NCBI RefSeq assembly: GCF_016583795.1
Contig: NZ_NRRS01000003.1
Location: forward strand, 1-64,000
Source: Rhabdochromatium marinum
Lineage (GTDB): Bacteria; Pseudomonadota; Gammaproteobacteria; Chromatiales; Chromatiaceae
Direction: 5' to 3'
DNA: 64,000 nucleotides
Of this stretch, positions 8,981 to 17,576 are shown in pieces. Each line of letters opens with the position of its first letter. The first letter of the stretch is position 1. Made by a program: the position numbers and the translations under genes. The notes under the pieces were generated by a model, which saw only the letters and a list, made by a program, of their open reading frames with translations, searched no databases and was not told the origin of the DNA.

Positions 8981-9871
8981 ATGGGCGTTGCAGCAAAACC
9001 GGTCAAATGTCCACCCAAGGGTGCACCGCCCTGGATGTCCACCTTCGCCGATCTCATGGCGTTACTGCTGGTGTTTTTTGTGCTGTTGCTGTCGTTCTCG
9101 GAGATGGATATCCATAAGTACAAGCAGATCGCCGGCTCAATGAAAATGGCCTTTGGTGTACAGCGCGAAGTGGATGTGCAGGCCATCCCGATGGGCACCA
9201 CGGTGATCACGCCTGACTTCAGCCCCGGCAAACCCACGCCAACCCTGGCCCAGGAGCTGCGCCAACAGACCACGGATGAAACCCGCTCGAAACTTGATTC
9301 CAGCCGCGAACGCCGGGAACTCGAAGCCGAGGCCATGCAAATTGCCGCCGCGCTGGAAAGTGAGATTGAGCAAGGGCTGATTTCCATTGAGGTGGTCGGT
9401 GAGGAAATCCTGATTCGTATTCGCGAAAAGGGCTCCTTTCCCTCCGGCAGCGCCCGCTTTCAGGATTCCTTTTTCGAGATTCTCGACAAGATCGGCGATG
9501 CACTCGCCACCACCACCGGCAACCTGATCGTCGCCGGCCACACCGATGACATGCCGATTAACACCTTACAGTTTCCATCCAACTGGGTGCTATCGGCCGC
9601 GCGTTCCGCCGCCGTGGTGCACTACATCAGCGAAAACCACCCCGAACTGGCTGAACGCATGCAGATTCGTGCCTATGCCGATACTCGGCCGGTCGCCACC
9701 AACGACACCTTTGACGGACGCACACAGAATCGGCGGGTCGAAATCATCATCGCACGCGACAAGAAAAATGCCGCCGGGCGGGATATTTCCGGCGACACCA
9801 TCGACATTCCCTTTGAAAGCGCCTTGCCACCTCCGGCGCCCGCAGCAGCACCTGCGGCACCGGTTCCATAA
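8981..9871 (+). CDS. pomB: Stator subunit with OmpA-like peptidoglycan-binding domain, PomB/MotB family
   Basis: This is the partner of the preceding gene. The 296-residue protein has a single N-terminal membrane helix containing the essential ion-binding aspartate, Asp24, in STFADLMALLLVFFVLL. A long linker follows, then an OmpA-like domain (about 150-265) with NLIVAGHTDDMPIN and the NRRVEIII motif that binds peptidoglycan. The C-terminal tail is alanine/proline-rich. Together the pair would form an A5B2 stator anchored to the cell wall. The two genes are spaced like an operon and no third gene follows on this strand. Confidence 0.92.
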   Translation: MGVAAKPVKCPPKGAPPWMSTFADLMALLLVFFVLLLSFSEMDIHKYKQIAGSMKMAFGVQREVDVQAIPMGTTVITPDFSPGKPTPTLAQELRQQTTDETRSKLDSSRERRELEAEAMQIAAALESEIEQGLISIEVVGEEILIRIREKGSFPSGSARFQDSFFEILDKIGDALATTTGNLIVAGHTDDMPINTLQFPSNWVLSAARSAAVVHYISENHPELAERMQIRAYADTRPVATNDTFDGRTQNRRVEIIIARDKKNAAGRDISGDTIDIPFESALPPPAPAAAPAAPVP

Positions 9872-9898
9872 CAGCTTCACCCGGTGTAAGTCGGCCGA

Positions 9899-10810
9899 TC
9901 AGTCGAGCGACTGCCAGAACGCGTCCAGCGTCTTAGTAGTCGCAGTTACATCCTCCCAATGTGGCAGCCCCATGTTGGGAACCGTGCGGGCACGTTGCCA
10001 GTTGGCATGGCTGGCCACGAAGTCGTCCAGTTGATCAAAGCGCACATAGGGATCACGATCCGCCAGCACCAGCGCCGGATGGTTAGTCAGCCGCCCGTAG
10101 AGGTTGGTCATCGCCTGAGGCGTGAACAGCTTGCCGGACAGAAAGCTCAGCGGTGCATGGCGTGCGCCGGGTTGATGCGCGGTCGCATAGGCGTAGTCGA
10201 GCATCTCCTGGGGGGCCTGCTGCATGAAGGATTTGTTCAGGTAGTAATGGATACTACGTCTGGAAGCGACCAGATCGAACATCGGCTGGCTCCAAGGCGG
10301 GCCGTCGAGCAGCGGATAAATCCGCCGGCTCAGGGCCGGCGCGGGCGGCTGGCGCTGACTGAAACCGGTTGGGGAGATAAGCACCAAAGAATGGACACTG
10401 TGGGGCTGTTCCAGCGTCGCGCGCACAGCGAACTCGCTGCTCAGTGACAATGCCAGCAGATCAACCGGAGCCTCCGGTACCTGATCAAGAAACTGCTTAA
10501 TGGTGTTGGCATAGTGCTGCGGGGAATAGTCGGCGCGTCCACGACCGGCCTGGCCAAAACCGGGCAGATCCAGGCTGAACACTGGGCGCTGGTGGCGATA
10601 ATGCTCAAACAGCGGCTTGACCTCAAAGCTGCTCGGCGCGGCATTGATACTGTGAATCAGCACCAGCGGACGCCCAGCCCTGTGCGAGTCGGCATAATAG
10701 GCTAGGCTCGGGCGATGCTTACAGCTAAGATGTTCACAAGACGCATCCAGCGCGAGGGGCAAGCCCGCTGTGGCGCCGGGAGCGAGCGATGAGGGAGCAG
10801 GGGATGTCAT
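9899..10810 (-). CDS. Alpha/beta-hydrolase fold protein
   Basis: The 303-residue protein shows the alpha/beta-hydrolase order: oxyanion region LVLIHSINAAPSSFE, strand plus turn SLDLPGFGQ, nucleophile elbow ALSLSS (Ser122), acid LADRDPYV and histidine NMGLPHWED. The elbow reads A-x-S-x-S instead of the common G-x-S-x-G, so substrate class cannot be guessed. There is no clear signal peptide. A GGAGA ribosome site sits 7 bases before ATG 10810. It ends 27 bases from the convergent pomB-like gene, and the next gene upstream on the same strand is an unknown protein 67 bases away, possibly co-transcribed. Confidence 0.85.
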   Translation of the reverse strand: MTSPAPSSLAPGATAGLPLALDASCEHLSCKHRPSLAYYADSHRAGRPLVLIHSINAAPSSFEVKPLFEHYRHQRPVFSLDLPGFGQAGRGRADYSPQHYANTIKQFLDQVPEAPVDLLALSLSSEFAVRATLEQPHSVHSLVLISPTGFSQRQPPAPALSRRIYPLLDGPPWSQPMFDLVASRRSIHYYLNKSFMQQAPQEMLDYAYATAHQPGARHAPLSFLSGKLFTPQAMTNLYGRLTNHPALVLADRDPYVRFDQLDDFVASHANWQRARTVPNMGLPHWEDVTATTKTLDAFWQSLD

Positions 10811-10877
10811 TGGACTTCTCCGTGGCAGGTTGCGCGCAGCCTGGCAACCGCCAACTTGGCGGGCTTACTCTGCGTCA

Positions 10878-11495
10878 TTATTGGGCGTCATCATTGGGTT
10901 GGGCGCCTTCATGGCGTAAAAAGGCATTGACAATATCTTCTCCGCGCGGGTCCCAATGCCAGAGCACCCAGACCGGTTCCTTGGCCCAGCAGCCACTCAC
11001 CGAGTCGGGCGGCATACGCCGCTGATGCGCCTTACCGCCGATGACACGATATTGCTCGCGCACCGCCGCCGTAGGGTCGTCATCAAATATATCGGGCACG
11101 CGCAGCTCCAGGGTGCGATCAAGCAGCAGACTGGCCTGTAGGCCATCGAGCTGCGGATGCTTGAACACCGGGGCCGCCGCCCATTCTTCCAGCACCTGCG
11201 CAATCTCATGTCCACCAGCACTCCCGCGACCGCGCTCCAGCGCCTCGCGAATAGCTGAGCGATAACAGTGCATTGCCATGTCCTCGATGGAATGCGGCAG
11301 GAAAAACCAGCGTTCCGGCAATGGCAGGCGCCACACCGGAAGATAGGTACGCAGGGTATCGCAGTAAGAAGGTGTCAGCAAAAAATTGGCCAGATCATGC
11401 GCATACCAGCGGGCAATGTCGAGCGCCGATACCGACCCAGGCAGCAAGACCGGTTGTGGGCAATTTTCAGCAAACCAAGCGGATTCAATCGTCAA
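10878..11495 (-). CDS. Conserved-looking protein of unknown function
   Basis: This 205-residue frame has no recognised domain. It is rich in Trp and aromatic residues (LPLPERWFFLPHSIEDMAMH, EPVWVLWHWDPRGED), has no signal peptide or membrane segment, and ends in an acidic tail. The start is TTG at 11495, with an in-frame stop only three codons upstream, so the protein cannot be much longer. The ribosome site is poor. It shares a strand with the downstream alpha/beta hydrolase. Length and codon pattern support a real gene, but the function is unknown. Confidence 0.65.
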   Translation of the reverse strand: MTIESAWFAENCPQPVLLPGSVSALDIARWYAHDLANFLLTPSYCDTLRTYLPVWRLPLPERWFFLPHSIEDMAMHCYRSAIREALERGRGSAGGHEIAQVLEEWAAAPVFKHPQLDGLQASLLLDRTLELRVPDIFDDDPTAAVREQYRVIGGKAHQRRMPPDSVSGCWAKEPVWVLWHWDPRGEDIVNAFLRHEGAQPNDDAQ

Positions 11496-11771
11496 GGCGT
11501 CTGCTTACTCTCGAGTGAAGAATGTGTTGTCTTCCGGGATTGCCGGAACCCTGAACGTTCATGTCGCGAACGCTAACCGGCTCATTATCGAACAATGAGC
11601 GCGCGCGGCAAAGTGATTCCAGGCGATTCCGAATGATTTCGGGCGACTCGAAATTGATGTGGCGCAAGTGGCCTGTAGAAACATGCTAAACTATCTGGTT
11701 TTGTGCCTGGCGATTACAGGCCTTGATCTGGCGTCCGTTTCATCATCGGCTATTCCCGGAGTCTGCCATCT
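11496..11771. other. Divergent intergenic region upstream of lipA
   Basis: This 276-base non-coding stretch separates the unknown minus-strand gene from lipA. It holds a short inverted repeat, TTCCGG-5-CCGGAA (about 11534-11550), and a GAACGTTC palindrome shortly after it. The base composition is less G+C-rich than the flanking genes. It must contain a lipA promoter, but no convincing -35/-10 pair was found. No RNA gene was recognised. Confidence 0.35.
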
Positions 11772-12776
11772 ATGTCTGCTGCCGACCCCCTATCACCGCC
11801 CTCGCGTCTGAACCCGAACACACACCAGCGTGGGCAGGATAAACTCGCGCGCGTAACGGTACAGCTGGATCCGGAGTCCCCGCTGCTCCGCAAACCGGAG
11901 TGGATTCGCGCCAAGGCACCGCTGGGCCCAGGCGTAGCCCGCATCCGCCGTCTGCTGAGAGACTCGGCGCTGGCCAGTGTTTGCGAAGAGGCCCAGTGCC
12001 CGAATCTGGGTGAGTGCTTTACTCATGGCACCGCCACCTTCATGATTCTAGGCGATCTCTGCACCCGCCGCTGTCCCTTCTGTGATGTAGCGCATGGCCG
12101 CCCGCAACCGCCGGATGCCGAGGAGCCCGCACGTCTGGCCGAGGCCATCGCAACCATGGAGCTGCGCTATGTGGTTATTACCTCAGTGAATCGCGATGAT
12201 CTGCGCGATGGCGGCGCCGGGCATTTCGCTGACTGCCTGCGCGCCATTCGCGCACGCAGGCCAAAGATTCAGCTGGAAGTGCTGGTGCCGGACTTTCGCG
12301 GTCGTGAGGCCATCGCGCTGGAGGCCTTCGCCGGTGACGGCTTGCCGGATGTCTTCAATCATAACCTCGAAACCGTGCCCAGACTCTATGCCCAGGCCCG
12401 CCCCGGGGCGGATTACTCCGGTTCGCTCCAGCTGTTGCGCGCGTTCAAGGCGCGCCACCCACAGGTACCAACCAAATCCGGACTCATGCTGGGACTTGGC
12501 GAAACCCGCGCCGAAGTACTGGCTGTGCTGGAGGATTTGCGCGCGCAGGGCTGTGACATGCTAACCATCGGCCAGTACCTCCAGCCCAGCGCTGAGCATC
12601 TGCCGGTGCGCGAGTACTGGACACCAGCCGCCTTCGCCGAGCTTCAGAGCGAGGCGGAAGCCATGGGCTTCGCCAGCGTCGCCTCGGGCGCCATGGTGCG
12701 CTCCTCCTATCAGGCCGATCGGCAAGCGCAGGTGTTCAGCACCCACCAGCCGGCCACATCAAGCACCGCCACCTGA
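11772..12776 (+). CDS. lipA: Lipoyl synthase
   Basis: This radical SAM enzyme inserts two sulfur atoms into octanoyl groups bound to lipoyl domains of 2-oxoacid dehydrogenases and GcvH. The 334-residue protein carries both cluster motifs: auxiliary cluster cysteines 71, 76 and 82 ([12 protein letters not shown]) and the radical SAM cysteines 97, 101 and 104 (CTRRCPFC). The C-terminal RSSY motif that ligates the auxiliary cluster is present. The N-terminal 40 residues are a typical variable extension. The octanoyltransferase gene lipB, often adjacent, is not in the window. The next gene, csoS1D, follows 38 bases after the stop. Confidence 0.97.
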   Translation: MSAADPLSPPSRLNPNTHQRGQDKLARVTVQLDPESPLLRKPEWIRAKAPLGPGVARIRRLLRDSALASVCEEAQCPNLGECFTHGTATFMILGDLCTRRCPFCDVAHGRPQPPDAEEPARLAEAIATMELRYVVITSVNRDDLRDGGAGHFADCLRAIRARRPKIQLEVLVPDFRGREAIALEAFAGDGLPDVFNHNLETVPRLYAQARPGADYSGSLQLLRAFKARHPQVPTKSGLMLGLGETRAEVLAVLEDLRAQGCDMLTIGQYLQPSAEHLPVREYWTPAAFAELQSEAEAMGFASVASGAMVRSSYQADRQAQVFSTHQPATSSTAT

Positions 12777-12814
12777 CCCGAACAGTACAGATCACAGCAT
12801 GGCTGACCTAAAGT

Positions 12815-13438
12815 ATGGCGATTGAACTCAAAACCTACGTTTTCATCGACTCATTGCAGCCGCAGCTGGCCGCCTACATGGGCAGCGTATCCCAGGGCTT
12901 TCTGCCGGTGCCGGGGGATGCCTGCTTGTGGCTCGAGGTCTCACCGGGCATGGCGATTCATCGGCTAACGGATATTGCGCTCAAATCAACGCGAGTGCAT
13001 CTCAGTCAGCAGGTGGTGGAACGCGCCTATGGCACCATGGTGATTCACCAGCGCGACCAGAGTGATGTGCTCGAAGCCGGGCGCACCGTGCTCAATCGCC
13101 TGGGGGTGCGCGAGGATGAACGGCAAAAATGCCAGGTGGCCTGGACTGAAATCATTCGCGCCGTCACCCCCGATCATGCCGTGCTGCTCAACCGTCAGAA
13201 CCGCCGCGGCTCGATGATTCTGCCCGGCCAGAGCCTGTTTATTCTGGAAACCGAGCCGGCCGGTTATATCGTCTATGCCGCCAACGAAGCCGAAAAAGCC
13301 GCCAATGTGACCCTGGTTGATGCGCGCGCTGTGGGAGCCTTCGGTCGTCTGACCATGGCCGGGCGCGAGGCCGACGCCGATACTGCCGCCGAAGCCGCCG
13401 TGCACGCAGTAGAGAGCCTGAGCGGGGTAATGCGTTAG
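12815..13438 (+). CDS. csoS1D: Tandem-BMC-domain carboxysome shell protein, CsoS1D type
   Basis: The 207-residue sequence resembles CsoS1D, the pseudohexameric trimer (BMC-T) of the alpha-carboxysome shell. The opening [38 protein letters not shown], and later [19 protein letters not shown] and AANEAEKAA match what I know of that protein. Glu69-Arg70 (VVERAYG) falls where the cyanobacterial protein has the Glu-Arg pair that gates its large pore. It lacks the N-terminal extension of marine cyanobacterial versions. No RuBisCO, csoS2, csoSCA or csoS1 gene is nearby, so the main operon must be elsewhere if carboxysomes are made. It is flanked by lipA and, convergently, ilvA. Confidence 0.82.
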   Translation: MAIELKTYVFIDSLQPQLAAYMGSVSQGFLPVPGDACLWLEVSPGMAIHRLTDIALKSTRVHLSQQVVERAYGTMVIHQRDQSDVLEAGRTVLNRLGVREDERQKCQVAWTEIIRAVTPDHAVLLNRQNRRGSMILPGQSLFILETEPAGYIVYAANEAEKAANVTLVDARAVGAFGRLTMAGREADADTAAEAAVHAVESLSGVMR

Positions 13439-13452
13439 CTGTTTAGCGGGCG

Positions 13453-14997
13453 CTATTCCCCGGCGACGTCCCCGTTCGTACCACTGCTGGCAAACAGCCG
13501 GCAGGCTGGATTGCCGGTTTCATCCCAGAAAGGATAGCCCAAAGCATGCAGGTTATGCTCGAAGTCAGCCGCTTCGGCAGCGGGCACCTGAATCCCCATC
13601 AGCACCCGCCCGTAAGCGGCGCCATGATTGCGATAATGGAACAGGCTAATGTTCCAGCGCCGTCCCAGACTGGAGAGGAAATTTAGCAAGGCGCCGGGCC
13701 GCTCGGGGAACTCAAAGCGCACCAGACGTTCATGGGCTAGCCCCGACGCATGGCCGCCGACCATGAAGCGAATATGCAGCTTTGCGGTTTCATTCTCGCT
13801 CATGTCCAGCACACTGAAGCCCTTGTGCTCCAGTCGCTCGGCCATTGCACGCCGCTCCTGCGCACCACCGCCCAATTCAATGCCCACAAACACCTGTGCC
13901 TGAGTCGCATCACTGTAGCGATAATTGAACTCGGTAATCTGCCGCTTACCGATCGCTTTGCAGAATGCCAGGAAACTACCAGGACGCTCGGGAATACCGA
14001 CTGCGAACAGTGCCTCGCGGCGCTCACCCAATTCAGCACGCTCAGCCACATGACGCAGACGGTCGAAATTGATATTGGCGCCACTTTCGATGGCAATCAG
14101 ATGCTCATCGCGCCCGCCATAGAGTTCCACATAGCGCTTAAGTCCGGCGACCGCCAGCGCACCGGCAGGCTCGGCAATGCCACGGGTGTCGTCATAGATG
14201 TCCTTGATGGCGGCGCAGATCTCATCGGTATCGACCAGCACCACCTCATCGACACAGTCACGCGCCACCCGAAAAGTCTCGGCGCCAATGCGACGCACCG
14301 CGACACCGTCGGCGAACAGACCCACCTCCGGCAAATCAATCGGCTCACCGGCCGCGAGCGCCTGATGCAGCGTCGGCGCCTCGGCCGGCTCGACACCGAT
14401 GATCTGTACCTCGGGGCGCAGGTATTTGACATAGGCGGCGATGCCGGCGATCAGCCCGCCACCCCCCACTGGCACAAAGATGGCGCTGGGCGGATCCGGA
14501 TGCTGGCGCAGCAATTCCATGCCGATGGTACCCTGGCCGGCGATCACATCGGGGTCATTGAAGGGGTGAATGAAGCTCAGGCCACGTTCCTCGGCCAGTG
14601 CCAAGGCATGGGCGCAAGCCTCGTCGTAGGAGTCGCCATGTAGCAGCGCCCGCCCGCCAAGATTGCGCACTGCCTGCACCTTGATCGGCGGCGTGGTGCG
14701 CGGCATTACAATGGTAGCCTCAATACCAAGGCGCGCAGCGCCCAGCGATACGCCCTGCGCGTGGTTGCCCGCCGAGGCGGCAATGACTCCGCGCGCGAGC
14801 ACTTCGGGTGCAAGATGTCGCAGCTTGTTATAAGCCCCGCGCAGCTTGAAGGAAAACACCGGCTGCAAGTCTTCGCGTTTAAGAAACACCTGATTGGCCA
14901 GCCGTCGCGAGAGCAGGGGCGCCGGTGTCAGCGGAGTTTCGACCGCGACCTCATAGACGCGGGCTTTCAGGATGCGTTCGATATAGCGTTGCGGCAT
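13453..14997 (-). CDS. ilvA: Threonine deaminase (threonine ammonia-lyase), biosynthetic
   Basis: This PLP enzyme converts threonine to 2-oxobutanoate, the first step of isoleucine synthesis. The 514-residue protein has the PLP lysine Lys51 in SFKLRGAYNK, the glycine-rich phosphate loop VGGGGLIAG, and a C-terminal regulatory region with two ACT-like repeats (about 330-410 and 425-500, FAVGIPERPGSFLAF and VRFEFPERPGALLNFL). The length and the two regulatory repeats fit the isoleucine-feedback-inhibited biosynthetic type, as opposed to the short catabolic TdcB. It ends 14 bases from the convergent csoS1D gene and is transcribed away from rpiA. Confidence 0.97.
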   Translation of the reverse strand: MPQRYIERILKARVYEVAVETPLTPAPLLSRRLANQVFLKREDLQPVFSFKLRGAYNKLRHLAPEVLARGVIAASAGNHAQGVSLGAARLGIEATIVMPRTTPPIKVQAVRNLGGRALLHGDSYDEACAHALALAEERGLSFIHPFNDPDVIAGQGTIGMELLRQHPDPPSAIFVPVGGGGLIAGIAAYVKYLRPEVQIIGVEPAEAPTLHQALAAGEPIDLPEVGLFADGVAVRRIGAETFRVARDCVDEVVLVDTDEICAAIKDIYDDTRGIAEPAGALAVAGLKRYVELYGGRDEHLIAIESGANINFDRLRHVAERAELGERREALFAVGIPERPGSFLAFCKAIGKRQITEFNYRYSDATQAQVFVGIELGGGAQERRAMAERLEHKGFSVLDMSENETAKLHIRFMVGGHASGLAHERLVRFEFPERPGALLNFLSSLGRRWNISLFHYRNHGAAYGRVLMGIQVPAAEAADFEHNLHALGYPFWDETGNPACRLFASSGTNGDVAGE

Positions 14998-15134
14998 GCG
15001 TAGAAGTGGCTCTGTTATGATCTGCGTTGAACACCAGCGGCTCTGACTGGCTGACTGCCTTGCTGGGCAGGCGATTGCCGAGCCGCCATGATCATACGCT
15101 TAACGAGGATTTTACCCTAGGGAGTTTGAATGCA

Positions 15135-15791
15135 ATGACGCAGGATGAACTGAAAAAACAAGCCGCCGAGGCGGCACTGGCCTATGTGCAGGGCGGCATT
15201 ATTGGAGTGGGCACCGGCTCAACGGTGAATCACTTCATCGACTGTTTGGCTGAGGTCAAAGGCCGTTTTGAAGGCGCAGTCTCCAGCTCAGAGGCGTCCA
15301 GCGAACGCCTGAAACACCATGGCATTCAGGTCGTTGACCTGAACAGCGCCGGCCAGCTGTCGCTCTATGTCGATGGTGCCGATGAGGCCAATGGACGCCT
15401 GCAACTGATCAAGGGCGGCGGTGGCGCGCTGACACGGGAAAAAATCGTGGCCGCCGCCAGCGAGACCTTCGTCTGCATTGCCGATGACAGCAAGCGCGTT
15501 GATGTACTGGGCGCCTTCCCCTTGCCGGTTGAAGTGATCCCGATGGCGCGCAGCTATGTGGCACGCGAACTGGTCAAGCTCGGCGGCACGCCGGTGTGGC
15601 GCGAGCACTTTGTCACCGACAATGGCAACCTCATCCTGGATGTCCAGGGGCTGGAGATTCAGGATCCAGCCGGGCTGGAGCAGCAAATCAACAATATCGC
15701 CGGCGTGGTCACTGTGGGCCTGTTCGCCCTGCGCGGCGCCGACATGCTGATCCTGGGCTCGGCAAGCGGGGCTAAAATCTACGAACCCTAA
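15135..15791 (+). CDS. rpiA: Ribose-5-phosphate isomerase A
   Basis: The enzyme interconverts ribose-5-phosphate and ribulose-5-phosphate in the pentose phosphate pathway and the Calvin cycle. Starting at ATG 15135 gives 218 residues beginning [10 protein letters not shown], as in other RpiA proteins; the frame is open further upstream but that extension has no counterpart. Motifs are GVGTGST (24-30), DGADE (80-84) with the catalytic-site aspartates, and [11 protein letters not shown] (93-103) with the catalytic base Glu102. A GGGAG sequence lies upstream. It is divergent from ilvA and convergent with the bactofilin gene. Confidence 0.96.
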   Translation: MTQDELKKQAAEAALAYVQGGIIGVGTGSTVNHFIDCLAEVKGRFEGAVSSSEASSERLKHHGIQVVDLNSAGQLSLYVDGADEANGRLQLIKGGGGALTREKIVAAASETFVCIADDSKRVDVLGAFPLPVEVIPMARSYVARELVKLGGTPVWREHFVTDNGNLILDVQGLEIQDPAGLEQQINNIAGVVTVGLFALRGADMLILGSASGAKIYEP

Positions 15792-15854
15792 GCCGAACGA
15801 TCCCATACAGAGTCATTGATGCCCTGGTCACCTAAAGAAGGGCTCGCCAAGGAC

Positions 15855-16418
15855 TCACTGGGCTTCGCTGGACTCTTCTTCCGGTGCGGGCTTGCCCCGC
15901 CCGCGCCGCAGTCGGCTGCCTGTCGCGTTTTTATCGCTATCGGCGCCCTCTGCGGCCTTGTCAGCCGCGAGCTCGACGCTGGACTTGGTACTACTGGGTT
16001 CTGTCAGGGTCAAGCTTTCTTCAATAAAGCGCCCGTCGTAGCTTAAGCGCTGGAGTTCAGCCAACTCGCAATGCACCAGCTTGCCGTTCACTTCGGCGCC
16101 CATGGCCATTTCCAGTAACGGGTAATACAGAGTGCCGGTGATGCGCGCATGGGCACCCAGTTCAGCCCGTCCCGTGGCATGCACGTCCCCGACAATGCTG
16201 CCATCAGTGATCAATTGTTCAACGCGCACATTGCCTTCAACAGCGCCCTGTTCGCTGATAATCAGGGCCGCATTGGTGTCTGGATCAGCGGTAACTTCCC
16301 CCTTGACCTTCCCGTCCAGATGGAGCGCGCCGGAGAAGCGAACTTGACCCTCAATCACGGTCCCCTGACCGATAACAGTAACGACCTTGGGCGGCTTCAC
16401 TCTGCGAATGCGTGACAT
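15855..16418 (-). CDS. Bactofilin cytoskeletal protein
   Basis: Bactofilins are polymer-forming proteins of a right-handed beta-helix, often tied to cell shape and peptidoglycan. The 187-residue protein has a central bactofilin domain (about 12-115) of repeating short strands (GQGTVIEGQVRFSGALHLDGK, ISEQGAVEGNV, GDVHATGRAELG) with flexible tails. ATG 16418 is preferred because AGGAGA lies 7 bases upstream and the protein then starts MSRIRRVKPP; the frame extends to 16511 without a ribosome site. The C-terminal tail is basic and acidic mixed (RLRRGRGKP). It is downstream of a membrane coiled-coil gene, a common pairing in gammaproteobacteria. Confidence 0.92.
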   Translation of the reverse strand: MSRIRRVKPPKVVTVIGQGTVIEGQVRFSGALHLDGKVKGEVTADPDTNAALIISEQGAVEGNVRVEQLITDGSIVGDVHATGRAELGAHARITGTLYYPLLEMAMGAEVNGKLVHCELAELQRLSYDGRFIEESLTLTEPSSTKSSVELAADKAAEGADSDKNATGSRLRRGRGKPAPEEESSEAQ

Positions 16419-16517
16419 GGCAAGATTCTCCTGGTTCCGATGTTGGGTCGTGGTCCTGGCCTGATGAAAAAACCTGTAATGCGGCTCAGCTAAGGATGGT
16501 GAAGTCTGCATGGATGA

Positions 16518-17453
16518 CTACTCCGGGTCCTGATCGATCCGCCACTCAAATTGTCGTCGCGCACCACCGATGGCTTGATCATCGGGGATCACAACGACCA
16601 GCAACTCCTCGGGTTCGAGGCCGGGCGGCAAGCTGAGCGTGCCGTCAATTTCCTGAAAGTAGCGGAAACCGAGTCGATGCCCTTCGAGCGCATTATCCGT
16701 TAACTCAGAGAGATCGAAGTAGCGTTCCTCGCCCTGCATCTGACCGCGCAGTTGAATTTTAACGATGCCTCTGAACATTTCCCCGTTGGGATCGGTACGC
16801 GAGACCTTAAACCAGTAGCGCATCCGCTCATTGCCTTCGCGCGCAAGCGCCAGATCACTGATCTCAATCGGGCCATCATCACCACCAAACAGCTGATTAA
16901 GAAAGGCGATCTGCGAGCGCAGGGTGGCATTTTCGGTTTGCAGCTGGCGAATTTGATCCTGCGCATGCTGCACGCCCTTGGTTTCCGTTTGGCGATCAGT
17001 GGTTAACCTTTGTAACCGCTCTTCAAGAACGGCAATCTCATCTTTAAGCTCCGCCCGGCGCTGCTCCAGCTGCTCAAAATCAGCGGCTTTTGGCGGGTTC
17101 ACGCCCAGCAAAGTTGCCACACTCCACACCTCATCCGGGGCATCCGCCTCCGGCGGCTCAGTGTCGGAGACGCTGGTAGCGGACGGATTCACAACGGACG
17201 CCGCTGGCGCGGATGGCTCAGGATCAGACTGATCATGGCCAAGTTGACCAAGGCCGAGCTGTTTCAACGTGGGCCATACCGGATGCGACAGACTTTGTTT
17301 TGCACGACTAATTTCGAGTGTCAGATAACCCCAGCCGCCAAGCGCCAAGGCCACCAACAGCAGTGCCAGGCTCAACTGTCCGAGGGGGCGAGAATCGATA
17401 ATGTGAGGTTTGCGGATTCGACGCGCTTTGACCTGTCGCATGCCTGCTCGCAT
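16518..17453 (-). CDS. Membrane-anchored coiled-coil protein, DUF6776-like
   Basis: The 311-residue protein has one N-terminal membrane helix (about 24-46) after a basic cytoplasmic tail. A Pro/Ala/Ser-rich linker follows, then a coiled coil (about 130-190, LEQRRAELKDEIAVLEERLQ and onwards) and a globular C-terminal domain ending REQFEW-like (RRQFEWRIDQ). I recall the family as DUF6776, which usually precedes a bactofilin gene in gammaproteobacteria, as it does here with 99 bases between. A role in placing bactofilin at the membrane is an inference from this pairing only. Confidence 0.75.
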   Translation of the reverse strand: MRAGMRQVKARRIRKPHIIDSRPLGQLSLALLLVALALGGWGYLTLEISRAKQSLSHPVWPTLKQLGLGQLGHDQSDPEPSAPAASVVNPSATSVSDTEPPEADAPDEVWSVATLLGVNPPKAADFEQLEQRRAELKDEIAVLEERLQRLTTDRQTETKGVQHAQDQIRQLQTENATLRSQIAFLNQLFGGDDGPIEISDLALAREGNERMRYWFKVSRTDPNGEMFRGIVKIQLRGQMQGEERYFDLSELTDNALEGHRLGFRYFQEIDGTLSLPPGLEPEELLVVVIPDDQAIGGARRQFEWRIDQDPE

Positions 17454-17576
17454 CAGTTCTCCAACTCAGTTGAAAATGGCGGTGTAGGATAGACGCCTTT
17501 GTAATCGAGCGCAGCCGTTTTTGTGCCAGCGCGCGTTTTTCGAGCCACCACAACTTGCTAGCGTGCGAGGGGACTC

